The position numbers were made by a program, and so were the translations under genes. A stretch of DNA of 64,000 nt, taken from the NCBI RefSeq assembly GCF_017591425.1, contig NW_024466607.1, positions 17,926,501-17,990,500 on the forward strand, in the 5' to 3' direction. This stretch comes from Ochotona curzoniae. Taxonomy: Eukaryota > Chordata > Mammalia > Lagomorpha > Ochotonidae. The notes under the pieces were generated by a model. It searched no databases. It had not been told where the DNA came from and worked only from the letters and a program-made list of their open reading frames with translations. Shown in pieces: positions 1-11,668 of the stretch (the first letter of the stretch is position 1; each line of letters begins with the position of its first letter).

Positions 1-555
1 ATTTACCAACTGATTATAACAACAAAACCAGAAAATTTGAGTAATATTTTAACCATGAGGCAACGCAAAAATAATGTGCTGAAGATGCACATTCCCAAAG
101 ACCCAGCAGCTGCACTCGTGGGTACCAAGTGGAACATTCATGAGCAAGCACCTAGGAAAGAAACAGGGCTGGCCCACTGCGTGGACAGCAGCAGGGTCTG
201 GAGTCACCCCTGTGCCATGCAGGACAGCCTAGGCACCATGTGCACCTGTACCAGAAGACACGACAGAAGTGAGCCTACCTCAGGGTGACCTTGCCTCACA
301 AAGCACCATGCTGAGGAACCCCACCGGGGAGCAGGGGGTCCACACCATATACAGATGTATGCAAGTGGGGATAATGGAAAAATAATGAAAAATTGAGGGG
401 GCAGTTCTTTCTGGGAGAGGTGAGGAGAGACACCCAGGTGGAGCTCCTGGCTCCTGCCTGATCCAGGCGTGGCCACTGTGATCATCTGGGGAACAAACCG
501 ATTTTTTTCAAAATCCTACATTGTCTTCATTCTGGGGGTGGTTACCTACAGGGTC

Positions 556-822
556 ATTATTTTTTTCATTTGAAAGGCAGAGATTTGGCTCACTCTCCAA
601 ATGCCCACCCCAGCCAGGGCTGGGCTAAGCTAAAGCCATCTTGGGAATCAATCCAGATCTCCCACATGGATGGCAAGGATTCAAGGATGTGAGCTATCTT
701 CTGCTGCCTTACAAGGTGTACATGAGCCAGAAGCTGGAAATGGAAGCTGAATCAGGATTGAAACCCAGGGACCCTCACCCAGGGAATGCAGGCGTGCCAA
801 GACTGAGCCACCTAACGCCCGG
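556..822 (-). repeat. Lagomorph C-repeat SINE, old, antisense
   Basis: Begins with the T-rich end and 'catttgaaaggcagag', followed by degenerate versions of the pieces ccaaatg, ctcccacatgg and gggattgaaaccc, the last being the complement of the B-box region. It ends near 'cacctaacgcc'. It is strongly diverged and has no obvious target duplication. Confidence 0.7.
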
Positions 823-849
823 AGCTGGCTGCTACCTGACAAAGACCCC

Positions 850-905
850 TGGTGTCTGCCCGAACCTCAGGCTCCTCTCTGTAAAATAGAATGAGGCGTT
901 GTGTA
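850..905 (+). repeat. Possible MIR fragment
   Basis: The stretch 'cctctctgtaaaatagaatg' resembles the MIR core (cctcatctgtaaaatggg). It is too short to be certain. Confidence 0.35.
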
Positions 906-3900
906 CCTACAGTGTGTCGTGGTGTACAGGAGTTGGCACTGTGCTCAGGAAATGGGGCCTTGTGTTCCTGCCGGTAACTAGGTCTCACCAGGTTTTGTGC
1001 ACAGGCCTGCAAGACCAGCCAGCAGCACAGTGAGGCCACGTGCAGCCCGGTGACCAGTCGGCTGCAACGCACCATCACACACCTTGGAAGAGCCAGATCT
1101 GACTCCTGCCACCCCTAAAAGCAACACATGTACATACGATTGGTAGTTCCAGGGAACTGGGGAGCTGGGGGAGAAGAGGGGAAAGCACTGGGTGCACATC
1201 GGGAAGATGAAATCTCTGCATTTGTTCAAGATGCACATGGCACCTCAGTAAGGTAGCGAAAGGTTTATTTTTCAAAGGAGGAAAAAAGTGCAAGTCAGGC
1301 TCAGTTCCCAGGTACCCGTCCTTCCCTCTCCCACTATACAGCCTTCAGCCTACAAGGGCCACTGACTCTGGGGCTAGATGCCCCCCAGTCCCACCAGGGG
1401 CCCTGTGCACCCCAACCACCCTTTATGCTGACATTGGGGCCAAGAATGAAGTCAAAGTCTGCCTAAGGGTTGGGCTCTGGGCAGGTCCTTGCCTCGAGGC
1501 ATGCTCCAGGCATGCAGGGCAGATAACAATGGAAGGTTTTGTGGGCGCAGGCTGGCCTAAATCAGCTAAGTCCAGGGGTCAGAATTAGCCTGTGTCAGCC
1601 AGACCCTAACCCAGGGGCTGCACTGGGAATCCAGTGCTGGCCTCGGCCATGCCGAGTTCAGAGGTCACTCGGGCAGAGAACTGAGTCGGCTGCCCTCACA
1701 TTGGGTTGAGCAACACTTTCCTAGCTGCTAATGCCACCATGCTGAGCCAACCCCACCACACTGGCTCTGGCCTGAGTCAGCCTAAGGAGGCCCTAGGGGA
1801 GAAAAAGACCTGGAGGGCCTTCTGAGCCCTCAGCCTAAACACTGGCTAATGCTGGGGTTGGGTGACAGGTCGCTGCCACTTCAGTGCATGTTGGACACCA
1901 CAATGTGGTGCCAGTGACCGCAGAGGGTGGGGCCCAGCCACACTCCTGAAGGACCCGGTTTAAAAAAACATCACCTGTCCACAAACTTTTTTTTCAAGAG
2001 GTGAACGGGCAGAATCTGCTTAAAACAGGCAAAATGCCTTGATTCCTGGTGTCCTAACACATTCTTCCCTGCAGGGCTGGAGGTGGCCAGAGCCTTTGGA
2101 GGATGATGAGGGAGCAAGGATCGGGGACAGACCCTGTTGAAACTCAGACCACCACCTTCCTCTTGACAGCAGCCCTGACACAAGGCCTGGCCCAGGAACT
2201 GCAACGCAAGCCTGCCAGACATTGAAAACCGGGAAATCTCTGCCACCAGGCTGCCTGGTTTCACTTCTGAAAGCCTGGAACAGCAGGGCCCTGGCTATGC
2301 ACTTTGCTCAGCACACAGTAGGAGATGACCCCAAGAGAAGCTGTGGTGGCTACTGCGGGCACAGCCACCGCCTCGACAAAGAGCCCTCTGTGAAGGCTCC
2401 GTTCCTCCACCTCGGGGCCCTCAGTGTAGACACAGAAGCCAGTGTCTGCACCTCCCAGAGCCAGGCGGGGCCCGCTGCACCCAGGGTGGCCTAAGCCACA
2501 GGCAGGAAGGCAGCACCTTCCCTACCCATGAAACCAACAACAGTCCAAGTCCTCCCTGGTACAGTATGAGGCAGCCTCAGTGTGTGACAGCGCCCAGGTC
2601 ACCAAGTCCCTCAGCAAAGGCGAAATCCTGAGAGCACTGCTGTGGTAGCTGCCATAGCATCCCAGACTGGGATGGGGGCCTCGGGCGGAGTCTTCACCAG
2701 GGCTGGACTACGGGTGGTGGTGAGGGAGGAGGCGGGGCCCTGAGAGCACAAAGGCCCGCCTGGGGCTCAAACCTGCCTCGGTGGCTGTTAGCACACAGAC
2801 TGCCTCTCCATTTCAAAATTCCTCTTGTGACATGGGTTGCACAGGCTCACTGCTACTTCCTTTTAAAATTGAACTTTCTCTAGTAGTCATCTCGATGCAC
2901 ACATATACAGAGTAATCACTGATGTTACAAACTCCCTCCCTTTTCTCCCTGCAAACTAATACTGGGAGCTCAGGAATGGCTACAATGTAGCTGTGGGCTT
3001 CACTCTCAAATGGTCGGATGTCAGGATGTCACAGAACTCCTCTTCGGGAGCTCCCTGCACTTTCTCCAAGTGCCTTTCCACAGGTGCACATCTCTCTGGT
3101 ATCCCTGCACTCTCCAGCCTGTGCACCTGCTGGGCAAACCTGCTAACTCCAGCCCCAGTGACCAGCTTGTCCAAGGCCTATAGCACTCTGACCTCAGCTC
3201 TCACTCCAAAAACTGTGAATATTATGCAGCCCACCCCCACAGGCCTTTCTCAACAAAGAAAGATGTTGAGTCACTCAGTGACCTAGGAACTACCGGCAGG
3301 TCCTCTGCTGCCTTGCAAGGAGCCTGCATGGGTACCAGTAGTTAGCTGGGGAAGTGCTGACTCTCTTAGCTGGACCTGCAGATCCACTGGGTGCCAGGCT
3401 GGTGGGGAAGAGCAGGGGTACAAGGAGTAGGCAGGAGATACCCCGCACATCGGACAGGACCTGTATGAACCCACAGAGATAAAAGGTCCAAAGTGTGGGT
3501 GGAAGCAGGAAGGGCAACGGCTTCCAAGAGCTGTCCAAAAGGGTATCTTAAAGGCACAAGAGAGTGGGTGCGTGTCCACCTTGATGAACAAAAAGGATTC
3601 ACTTCTTGGTTGTACGCTCCATAAAGCATTGGTCAGAAGCTGGAATCCTGTCTTTGTTCGGAACACACAAGCTGATGAGGAAGTCTGAGGAAATGGCCCC
3701 ATACTGCCCGTTAGCCCGGCCTCCCACTAGCCCAAGGCTCCCAGCCCGCAGTCTCCATTTCACAAAGCATCTAAGTGACCATCCCTCCCCGGACCCCAAA
3801 AGGTATCTGCCTCAGACCAACTAAGAGTCAGAATGGGGGAGGGACAGTGCACCCAAGGTGGTGCGCCTAGACCTCCTCCTCCACTGGGTCCCCTCCTCCC

Positions 3901-3949
3901 TGTTCACCCAGGTTCCCAAGTCTTCTGTGCCTCCGGGCCCACTGTCTGG

Positions 3950-4870
3950 CTGAGCTTTGATCTTGGGGCCTCGCCTTCAACCCGGGTGCCAGGGTCCTGC
4001 CTCCACGTGCCGCCGCCCTTCCCCCATCCGCTTCCATGCGGCGCAGCAGCCCCTGCTCTTCCCACTTGGATCCCAATTCCAAGAGGGGTGAGGAGCTTGA
4101 GCAGTGACGCGGAGAGAGGAAACTTAAGGAGCAGACAGGCCTGGGTCTCGGAGCCCTCTGGCAAGGCCCTGGCTTCCAATCCAAAGGGCCGCGTGTGACC
4201 TTGGGCCACCGATTGCCTCCCCCAGCTGCAGCTTGTGCACAACATGGAGGGACCAATCGCCGGGACTGGGACTCACCCGCCCCAACGCAGCGGGGCAGCA
4301 GAGCCGACCGAGGCGCACGCTACACCAGGGCCAAGGCTGCTGAGCCTTGGAAGCCGGGGTAAGAGTGCGCGGCACCGGTAGCGGAAGGCCCGGGGCCACG
4401 GCGAAGAGCGCGCCCTCGGTTCTGACCGCGCCCCCGCCGGTGCCCGCGTGGTGGCCTCCGTGCTGCACGGCACGGAGCAACGCGCCGGCGCCCAGCCCGA
4501 GCCCCGCGCTCACCCCGAGCCCGCCGCGGTGGTGGCCTGGATGGAGCTGATGCGCAGGCGGTTGGCTGTGTCCTTCAGGGCCTGCAGCTTCTGCTGATCG
4601 GGTTTATGGTAGCCTTCCATGGCGAGGACGCGACGGCGCACGATAGCTGGAGAAGCGGCTCCCGAGGTGGCTGACTGCTGCCAAGGCCTCGCGCCCGCGC
4701 CGGCGCGCGTTAAGACTCCCGGGACCCGCCTACGGGGCGGAGCTCCGGATCACCCCAGGCCGCCAGCTGCACCCGCCCCGCCCCGCTCAACGGGGCCGGC
4801 TCCGGGGCTGCTGCTCTTGGAGCACAGGCCGAGGGGTGCACAGCTCCGAGCTCCGGGTTCTGGGCCCTAG
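3950..4870. promoter_or_regulatory. TKT: CpG island / TKT promoter region
   Basis: Local GC and CpG content rise sharply compared with flanks, peaking at about 4380-4800 (runs such as gcgcccgcgccggcgcgcg at 4691-4709). GC boxes of the Sp1/KLF type are visible at 4734-4740 (ggggcgg) and as a double site at 4772-4785. No TATA box is evident just upstream of the TKT start codon. The island covers TKT coding exon 1 and the start of intron 1, as expected of a housekeeping promoter. The transcription start site cannot be placed from sequence alone; it should lie above 4620. Confidence 0.75.
4514..4620 (-). CDS. TKT: Transketolase, coding exon 1
   Basis: Read on the minus strand, the ATG at 4620-4618 sits in a strong Kozak context (GCCATGG). 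It opens a frame encoding [10 protein letters not shown], then [20 protein letters not shown] and TAAGS plus the first two bases of a Gly codon, matching the transketolase N-terminus. The exon ends at a consensus donor (GTGAGC, 4513-4508), leaving a phase-2 junction, so 35 full codons are visible of a protein usually about 623 residues. Transketolase is a cytosolic thiamine-diphosphate and Mg-dependent homodimer that moves two-carbon units between sugar phosphates in the non-oxidative pentose phosphate pathway. The catalytic and cofactor residues are in exons beyond the left edge. Residue 3 is Gly where I recall Ser in human. Confidence 0.95.
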
Positions 4871-5001
4871 GCTTGGCTGTTAACTGACAAATGGATGTCT
4901 ATGTCTCTTGCTTCCCAACCCGGTCCTGGGCGGAACTGAGACCCGAGCCTTCACTGCTCCTCCCATACCGCAGCTGAAACTTGGCCAGAGCAATGGAGAT
5001 C

Positions 5002-5261
5002 GCAGGCTGGCCTAGCAATTAAGCCGGCTGCGTGCCAGATGGGAGTGCCTGGGTTGGATTCTGGGTCCGGTGTCTTGGCTTCCGCTCCTGATAATGCAAA
5101 CCCTGAGAGGTGGTGGTGATGACTGCGTGGGATATCCGGGTTGGCTTCCAGCTCCTGGAATGAGCCCTGGGAGACTTTGAGGGCGTTTTGGGGGGTAGTG
5201 TACAGTGAGTAGGAGCTTCTCTCGCGTTCTTTCTGCCTCTCAAATAAATAATAATAAAATC
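5002..5261 (+). repeat. Lagomorph C-repeat SINE
   Basis: The tRNA-like head is seen as 'ggctggcctagcaattaag' (A box) and 'gggttggattctgg' (B-box position). The body is rearranged and the tail is 'caaataaataataataaaat'. It lies directly upstream of the TKT CpG island. Confidence 0.75.
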
Positions 5262-5939
5262 ACAGTATTGGAAGTGCTGAGCTGTGCCTCTTATGGAATA
5301 CCCCGGGGCCCTAGGGGACTGTCCAAGCGGCTGAGAATGCTAACGTAGCTGTGATGGTAAGACCAGCAGGTGTTTGGCTCCCAGATGTCCACTCAGACCC
5401 ACATGTAACATAGCTCCCAGCTCCAGCTGGCCCTGCCCACAGAGGCTAGCCCTGTGACATCTGCTGGTTAGGAGTAGGGACTGCGGTTGGATTGGCCCCA
5501 AACTGTGCATGCCCTCCTCAGAGGGCTGGCAATGCTCTCTGACCTTGGGCTGCTCACTGGTAAAGGCCACCATTGCTTGAAATCAAAGTGCCACACCTTC
5601 CAACAGTATGTCCTGGGGGTATGCTTGTAATCAATTTTAAGCCTCTGTTTCCCCAACTGCCCCACCATGGCACTAGGGCTTTGGTAGTCATGGAGATAAA
5701 AACGTTCCCCACTGAGGGGTCTCATCTGGTACTCCGTGTTGGGTGGGTGGGGGCAGCTCATCCTGGGCTTCTTTCATCATGCTTCAGGAGCTGTGCATCA
5801 TGTCTAAGGTCAGCTTTGGAACAGAATTCTAAGCAGGTTGCAGGCATTTCCCATTTCCCACCTCTCCCAGGTTCCAGGACATTTAGAAGATTTGGGTCTT
5901 CCCTGGCTTCCCACTGACTTCTCCCACCTGCTTCTGGCC

Positions 5940-6392
5940 TGCTGCACTCACCTCCCATCTCTCTTCCAGCCTGGCTCTCCCCATGGCTTAATTCCCAAAA
6001 GGTCTCACTCCACCCTTTGAATAAAGTTCAGGACCCGTCCCCCAACATGCACATACACACACACACACCTCTCCTGCCAGTTCCCTGTCCACATGCCCCA
6101 TTACTGATTCATTCTAACCACACTGGCCTTCTTGCTTTCCTTAAGGAACAAACTCACTCCCACCAAGAGTTTTTTGTGCCTGCTGTTCCCTGAATCAGCC
6201 ATGCCCTTCCTGCAGCTTCAGTGGCCATGGCGCCTGCCTCAGCCTCTGCAAGGTTCTCCTGTCCCCATTATCTCATGCCAGCAACAGGAGAGCCAAGATA
6301 CCTCCTCTCCTCCCTGGTTCTCCCACTAGGAACAGTGTCACATACACAGTGGGATTCCTATAAATGCTTGTGCAATGAATGTTATGAATATG
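5940..6392 (+). repeat. L2 LINE 3' end
   Basis: The block around 6115-6200 (cacactggccttcttgct, tgcctgctgttccctgaat) is typical of the L2 3' region. The block at about 6340-6385 (cacagtgggattcctataaa followed by tgcttgtgcaatgaatg) resembles the L2 terminal 'ataaatgtttgttgaatgaa'. A (CA)n tract at 6052-6068 interrupts it. Confidence 0.55.
6050..6068. repeat. (CA)n microsatellite
   Basis: Short run of acacacacac within the L2 fragment. Confidence 0.8.
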
Positions 6393-7015
6393 AAGGGCTG
6401 AGGCCGAGATCCCATGGCCGGCAGGTGCCAGAGCTGACCCAAGGAGAGAGGGCATGAGGGAGCCCCAGGGGAGGGAACCTGGCCACTCCAGCCCTCCACA
6501 CTAGCCTTTCCAGGAGGTGAGACACAAAGGTGCTCTGTTGGCAGGTAGGAAGTGGTACAGGTGTCCTGCTACCAACATCAGGTGACAGCAAAAGCCACAG
6601 GGACTTTTAGAGAGCAGAACCATGTGCTGCAGCCCCAGCCATTTCCCAGGACCCATGCAGCAGCCAGACAAAGGGCACACTCAGTGGAGTTAGAGGAGTC
6701 AGTGTCAACCCCCTAGGAGTGTCTCCTCTCCCCACCCACCAAGAGGGATTGGAGGAAGAAATTGGGTGTAGGTGCAGAGAGGGCCAGCACACAGCCTCCT
6801 ATTGTTAGTGGTGCATGACACAGGGGTGGCTTTTGGTCCCCAGGGCTATGGCTGCCTGGGGCAGAGTGGGTAGCTGCACAAGTGGGAGCTACACTTGGCA
6901 GGGAAGGGTGATAGAATTGCTCTATACCTGGAACTGGAGGGGGTCTTGTCCCCCAAGCTCTGGGGGCTGTGCTTGAATTGTGTGTGAGAAAGCCCAAGTC
7001 TGAGAAATAGCTCAC

Positions 7016-7130
7016 TACACACACACACACACACACTGTTATACACCCATACTTCCACAACTCTCACACACCCTGGATCCCTCACATACTCACACCTGCT
7101 CACACACACGGAACCTCCTGCCACACACAC
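7016..7130. repeat. (CA)n microsatellite cluster
   Basis: A pure CA run at about 7018-7036 is followed by interrupted CA-rich sequence to about 7130 (cacactcc, ctcacacacac). Open frames crossing it translate to artefactual Val-Cys repeats. Confidence 0.85.
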
Positions 7131-7835
7131 ACCCCTTCCTTGTGCTGTGCTAGACTGCATGGCACTGCTGACTTTAGTCAAGGCCTTTCCCCTTGGCTGA
7201 GGCTCAGGGCAGAGCCAAGGTCTGCTGCTTCTTGTGAGCCCTGGGGAAGTGGCCACATCCCCCGACACCACAGCCCAGGCCCTCCCAGCAAACCATTCCT
7301 TCTCCACCCTCACCCTGCTGTTGCATCTGGGAACTCTGTGCCTGGGAGAAGTCCCAAGGGAAGCTGCCGTGCAACCACATGTGCGATGGTACAGGCCAGG
7401 GGCGGGGGCTGGCCCAAGTGTGGGCATTTCACCACCTCACAATGAAGTCTGAATCTCTTGGACAGGGGCTTCTTCAAGGTATGTTGCTGTTGGGCAGAAA
7501 TAGGAAGAACCCATAGGGAGGGACAACTTTTGAGGGGGTTCCCCAAAGACCAGCCATAAGTGGCTGGGTAGGCTGTAACAGCTGCTGGGAGCAGTCGTTG
7601 CACATGCAGATCCCCAGGCACCACATCTGGCCTGGTAAAGCCAAGGCTCTGGGTGGGACCTGGGTCTCTGACTGCTTGGGAGACCCCTGGGCGATTAGGT
7701 TGAGGAGGTTCTGCAAACTCTGCTGAGGAAAATACTAGGAAAACTGTTGGGGCTTTGGGTTCTGGAGCTGCAGGGTCCTGGGCTCCATGAGCTCATGGTG
7801 CAGAGATGCCCATGGTATCCTGTGAACACTGAGAG

Positions 7836-8146
7836 CAGGGTCTGGCACGATGGCTCAGTGGCTAAATCCTCATCTTGCATGCTCTAGGATCTTATATGGA
7901 TTCTGACTTCTCATCCAGCATCCTGCTTGTGGCCTGAAAAAGCAGTTGAGGACTGCCCAAAGCCTTGGAACCCTGCCCCCAGATGGGAGAACTGGAAGAA
8001 GCTTCAGGCTTCTGACAGCTCAGCTCCAGCTGTTTTGGCCCCTTGGGGAGTGAACCAGAGGATGGAAAATTTTTCTCTTAGTATTTCCTTCTCTCTGTAT
8101 ATCTGCTTTTCCAATAGCAACAAATAAATCTTAAAAAAAAAAAAAG
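7836..8146 (+). repeat. Lagomorph C-repeat SINE
   Basis: The A-box region is 'tggctcagtggctaaatcct', the body includes 'tgcttgtggcctgaaaaagc', and the tail is 'caacaaataaatcttaaaaa'. It is nearly full length and moderately diverged. Confidence 0.9.
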
Positions 8147-8195
8147 AATAAGAGTAGTGGACAGATAAGTAGAGGATGAGCCAAAACAAATAGAT

Positions 8196-8258
8196 ATGTG
8201 TGTGTGTGCACACACCCTGTGTGTGTGCATGTGTGTGTGCGCACACACATGCGTGTTT
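8196..8258. repeat. (TG)n/(CA)n microsatellite with internal dyads
   Basis: Alternating TG and CA runs (gtgtgtgtgcacacaccc, then gtgtgtgcgcacacacatgc) give alternating purine-pyrimidine sequence with two inverted-symmetry centres at gtgcac and gcgc. Confidence 0.85.
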
Positions 8259-9023
8259 ACCTTGGCCACCAGACAAGCTGCAAGGAGAGGCCTCACGTCT
8301 TGGGTGACTTGGGAGTGTGGAACTAAGCCTACTTCCCTTTCTGCTTTACTCCTTTTCTTCTGTGTTGGAATGAAATAGCATGGAACACAGTGGACTCTCA
8401 TGATCAGAAGAAGAAAGAAAATTCCATCCTGCCAACAAGATGCTGAGGTGGGAGTGGGCCTTGCCCAGTCTGCTTTTCCTCTTCATTTCCCGTGATTATG
8501 TAAAGCTGTGCCTGGGTTTCATAAGCCCGCTGCGCCCTGGCTGTTTGTGGGTTAGGAGTGATGCCCCAGGCGGTGGGTGCTGCTGTCCTCACGCAATTCT
8601 GACAGAGCTGTCCAGATGTGCTTCTGCAAGCCTATCTGCACAGCAGGCAGCAATGAAGCATGAAGCCCTCACCCCCTCAGCAGCTGCTCTGAGTGACAGC
8701 ACTGGGCATCGCTCTGACAGGGCGGCCTCTCCCCCTTCCACCCCATCTCCACACTGCTCTTGGGACATGCCTGGACCAGGCATTGTGAGTCCTAGGCCAG
8801 TAGAGGGCTGGCAGAGGAGTCAGCATGCACTCCATCTGGGTTCTCAGGACACTTTCTCTGACTCAGACCCGGAACTCTGGCCTGCAGCAGCTTAGGAAGA
8901 AGTCCAGGGGAGAGGCAAATGGCCCACCTGGTACCACCCAGTGCTTTGTAAGAAGACTTGCTTTGGACACTGGCAAAGACCTGTGGGTTGAGAAGTATTT
9001 TAACAATTAATATTCATGGCTTG

Positions 9024-9125
9024 CTTCTTTTTATTTATTCATTTGGGAGAAAGACTGGAAGTTCCCATTTGCTGGTTCATTCCAGCTGGGACCTGGAAAC
9101 TTAATCCACATCCTTGCCCACCATG
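9024..9125 (-). repeat. C-repeat SINE fragment, left of LTR
   Basis: Shows 'tttatttattcatttgggag', 'gctggttcattcc' and 'ggaaacttaatccacat', the antisense order of the CSINE 3' half. It breaks where the putative LTR begins. Confidence 0.6.
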
Positions 9126-9130
9126 GGTAA

Positions 9131-9640
9131 TATTGTGCCCAAATTTTGAGATCCCCAGAAATCACCAGGAATCTGAAGTTGATCCAAGTGCACAAGAATG
9201 GTTTATTCAAGCTTGGCATGACCGAACTTGGATTCTTGGTTGAGAGCAGGCAGCAGGCAGACCGACCAGCCAGCCGGCCAGGACCAACAACCCTTACTGG
9301 AGTATGGCCCCAAACAGCACATTCATAGGATTTTTACAATGGCAGCCCACAATAGCTTGGAAAGGGGAAATTCACAATAGCCTGCAAAGTGAGGGGAAAT
9401 AGCACACATTCCCTACCTATCTTGGCTGGACAGCCCATGCCTCCAGCAACTAAGGTAAGCACCCACCCAACTACTTGGAGCCACCTGTGAGATAACCAAA
9501 CATGGGTGGGCCTTGATTCATAAAAATTTGAATCACATAGGCTGTTTGGCCTGCAGGCTCACACAGTTTCTTCGAAGCAATGAGCCATGAACAAATGGTT
9601 AGGATTTTGATACTGAGGTTCACCTCTGCAAATGACTGCA
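9131..9640 (-). mobile_element. Probable solo LTR of an endogenous retrovirus, antisense
   Basis: Read on the minus strand, this segment has no coding potential. It has a polyadenylation signal (complement of tttatt at 9200-9205), followed about 60-70 bases later by a U5-like end containing 'gatttctggggatctc'. This R-U5 arrangement is typical of class I (gamma-like) retroviral LTRs. It lies between two antisense CSINE pieces. I could not find paired LTRs, an internal coding region or a clean target duplication, so it is called a solo LTR with exact ends uncertain. Other possibilities are a MaLR-like element or a composite of unrelated repeats. Confidence 0.45.
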
Positions 9641-9647
9641 CTGGTCA

Positions 9648-9871
9648 GAGATGAGCCAGGCCAAAACCGGGAGCCAGGAACTCTAGCCAGGTCTTCCATA
9701 TAAGTAGCCAGGACCTAGTACTTGGGCCATCTTCTGCTGCTTTCTCATGTGCATTACAAGGGAGCTGGGTTGCCAGGGGAACCAGCTGGAACTCCAGTCA
9801 GCACTCCAGTGTAGAATGTCAGCAATGCAGGTGGCTGTTTAACATGCTGTACCATGATACCAAGCCTGGTC
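9648..9871 (-). repeat. C-repeat SINE fragment, right of LTR
   Basis: Contains 'gggagccaggaactc', 'cttgggccatcttctgctgc' and 'agggagctgggttgcc', ending at 'ataccaagcctgg'. It partly overlaps in consensus terms with the fragment at 9024-9125, so the two may be separate SINEs rather than one split copy. Confidence 0.75.
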
Positions 9872-9894
9872 CTTGCTCTTTTTTTTTTTTTTTT

Positions 9895-9995
9895 ACTTTA
9901 AATTTCTGATTACAAAAGTAAAACACACTCATTTGTATAGCCTGAGAAAATTACAAAAGCTGTAAATTAAAATTATGTATAATTCCAGCTCAAGA
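9895..9995 (-). repeat. Ancient interspersed repeat, family unresolved
   Basis: 'gattacaaaagtaaaacaca' followed by AT-rich sequence is reminiscent of old LINE 3' tails (complement of a 'cattttacttttgtaatc' pattern). A similar motif on the other strand is seen near 45710-45850. Confidence 0.3.
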
Positions 9996-10054
9996 GGACC
10001 CCTGTTTGATAAATGGTATTATTGTTACGAATAAGAACACCAAATGGGGACGGG

Positions 10055-10270
10055 AGAAATTGGGTATGGGGATTAAGATGCCACCTGGGTTGTCAGGGTG
10101 CCTGGCTTGTTGTCTCAGTTCCAATTCCAGCTTCCTGCTAATGCCCACCTAGGAAGCAGCAGGGATAACAAAGTGATGGCTCCCTGCACCCACATGGGAG
10201 ACCAGGGTGGAGTTCTGGGGACTTACTCTTCAGGGTCCAGTTTCTTTTTCTCTTTAAAAAAAAAAAAAAA
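10055..10270 (+). repeat. C-repeat SINE, 3' shortened
   Basis: Has 'cagcttcctgctaatgccca' and 'cccacatgggagaccaggg', then passes into an A tract at 10257-10270. The final pyrimidine-rich part is abbreviated. Confidence 0.7.
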
Positions 10271-10291
10271 GCATTAAAGAAAGAAAAAGAA

Positions 10292-10640
10292 GGGCCCGGA
10301 GTGATGGCCTAGCAGCTAAAGTCCTCACCTTGAACCTGCCAGGATCCCATTTGGGCACCGGTTCCAATCTCAGCAGCTCCACCTCCACTTCCCATCCAGC
10401 TCCCTGCTTGTGGCCTGGGAAAGCAGTCAAGGATGGCCCAAAGCCTTGGGACTCTGCACCCACGTGGGAAATCTGGAGGAAGTTCCTGGATCCTGGCTTT
10501 GGATCGGCACAGCACTGGCCGTTGCGGCTCACTTGGGGAGTGAATCATCAGACAGAAGATCTTCCTTTCTGTCTCTCCTCCTCTCTGTATATCTGATTTT
10601 GCAATAAAAATTAAAATAAACCTTAAAAAAAAGAAAGAAA
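10292..10640 (+). repeat. Lagomorph C-repeat SINE, full length
   Basis: Starts 'gggcccggagtgatggccta' and carries 'cggttccaatctc' as B box, 'tgcttgtggcctgggaaagc' and 'ttggggagtgaatcatcaga'. The tail is 'gcaataaaaattaaaataaa'. The flanks share an imperfect A/G-rich duplication (aaagaaagaaa), consistent with L1-mediated insertion into an A-rich site. Confidence 0.95.
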
Positions 10641-11189
10641 GAGAAGAGATAGAAACAGGAAGATAGGATCATTCATTAGCTAAATGCCTACAAAAACCAA
10701 AGTGGGGCCAGTCCCAAAGGAAAAGCCTGCAATTCAATGAAGGCGCCACGTGCTGCCTGCCCAGATGCACACAGCAGAGAGCTAGAATTGGGAGGAGGGT
10801 TGGGACTGAAACACAGGCACTCTGATAAGCATGTGGACATCCCAAGGGGCCTTCAACTGCTGTGTCAAATGCCCACCCCATCTGCATTTATTAAGCATCT
10901 CTTGGTAGTGGGAACTTGGACCACTTCCGGCTTGTTGCCACTGCATGTTAGCTAGCAGTTAAGATGAGGTTTGCAAAATCTCCCATCCTCCAGGACCAGA
11001 GTTCTAACGAGGAAGCCACTGGGTCAGAGGGTGAATGCCTTCCAGAGCCTGGATACCTATTTGGCAAAGAGTTTTCCAGAAAGTCTGGTTCTGCTGGCTC
11101 AGTCACTTGTGCCTCTGACTGGCAAGGTGCCATCATGGGCTGTGTCAGGAGAGCCAGAGCCGAGTGGATCTTGCGGGGTTGGGGAGTTC

Positions 11190-11245
11190 TTCTCCTCTCT
11201 GGGCATTGGCTTTTTTCACTTTTGTAAAATGAGGACATCATTGCA
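11190..11245 (+). repeat. MIR core fragment
   Basis: 'cctctctgggcattggcttt' then 'cacttttgtaaaatgaggac' matches the MIR core pattern (cctcagtttcctcatctgtaaaatgagga). Confidence 0.55.
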
Positions 11246-11668
11246 ACCCACAGACTCAACTTCTCCCTCTGGGTCAGGCCCCATGCATGCATGCCCTGTG
11301 CCAGGGGCCTGTGAGACTTCTTTTTGTCTGGTAGGGAAAGAAAATCCAACTGAATTCAGAGGGCTGGAGGATTACTAGCCCTGGAAGATCCCAGGCTCTT
11401 CTGAGGAGTGCTACAGAAGTAAGCACCCATGGTGGATTCCCATGGCAACCAGCAAAGCCACAGGAGAAGCTGGTTCTGTCAGATACGTACAGATGTAGGG
11501 CCCGAGGCACTGGGTGAGAGCCCCAGGATGGGAGGCAGGGGTGAGGCCACCCTGGGGACAAGAGGGAAACACACAGAGGTTGCAGGCAGCTGGCTAACCC
11601 ACCTGCGCGTGCCTTTCTTTCTTCTCTTCCTCATTGATTGCTCTTCTGCCCTCTTGAATCACTACTTG

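Larger units (their letters stand above)
1..4513 (-). other. TKT: TKT intron 1 (partial) including GC-rich first-intron segment
   Basis: This stretch lies downstream, in transcript direction, of the TKT exon 1 donor at 4512-4513. I could not find a second TKT exon here: no reading frame continues with the next part of the transketolase N-terminus. It is therefore read as intron 1, running off the left edge. It holds one old antisense CSINE near 556-822, a possible MIR scrap near 850-905, and otherwise unique moderately GC-rich sequence. From about 3950 it becomes part of the promoter CpG island. Many short open frames on both strands here look like GC-rich shadows. Confidence 0.75.

Noticed and set aside
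3833..4513. Several overlapping open frames of 110-130 codons on both strands near the TKT exon
   Set aside because: CpG-island sequence has few stop codons. These frames overlap each other, contain no known motif, and lie in intron 1 beside the verified TKT exon.
6846..7427. Longest minus-strand open frame outside the genes (193 codons)
   Set aside because: It crosses a CA microsatellite that yields Val-Cys runs, shows no recognisable domain, and sits in intergenic GC-rich sequence.
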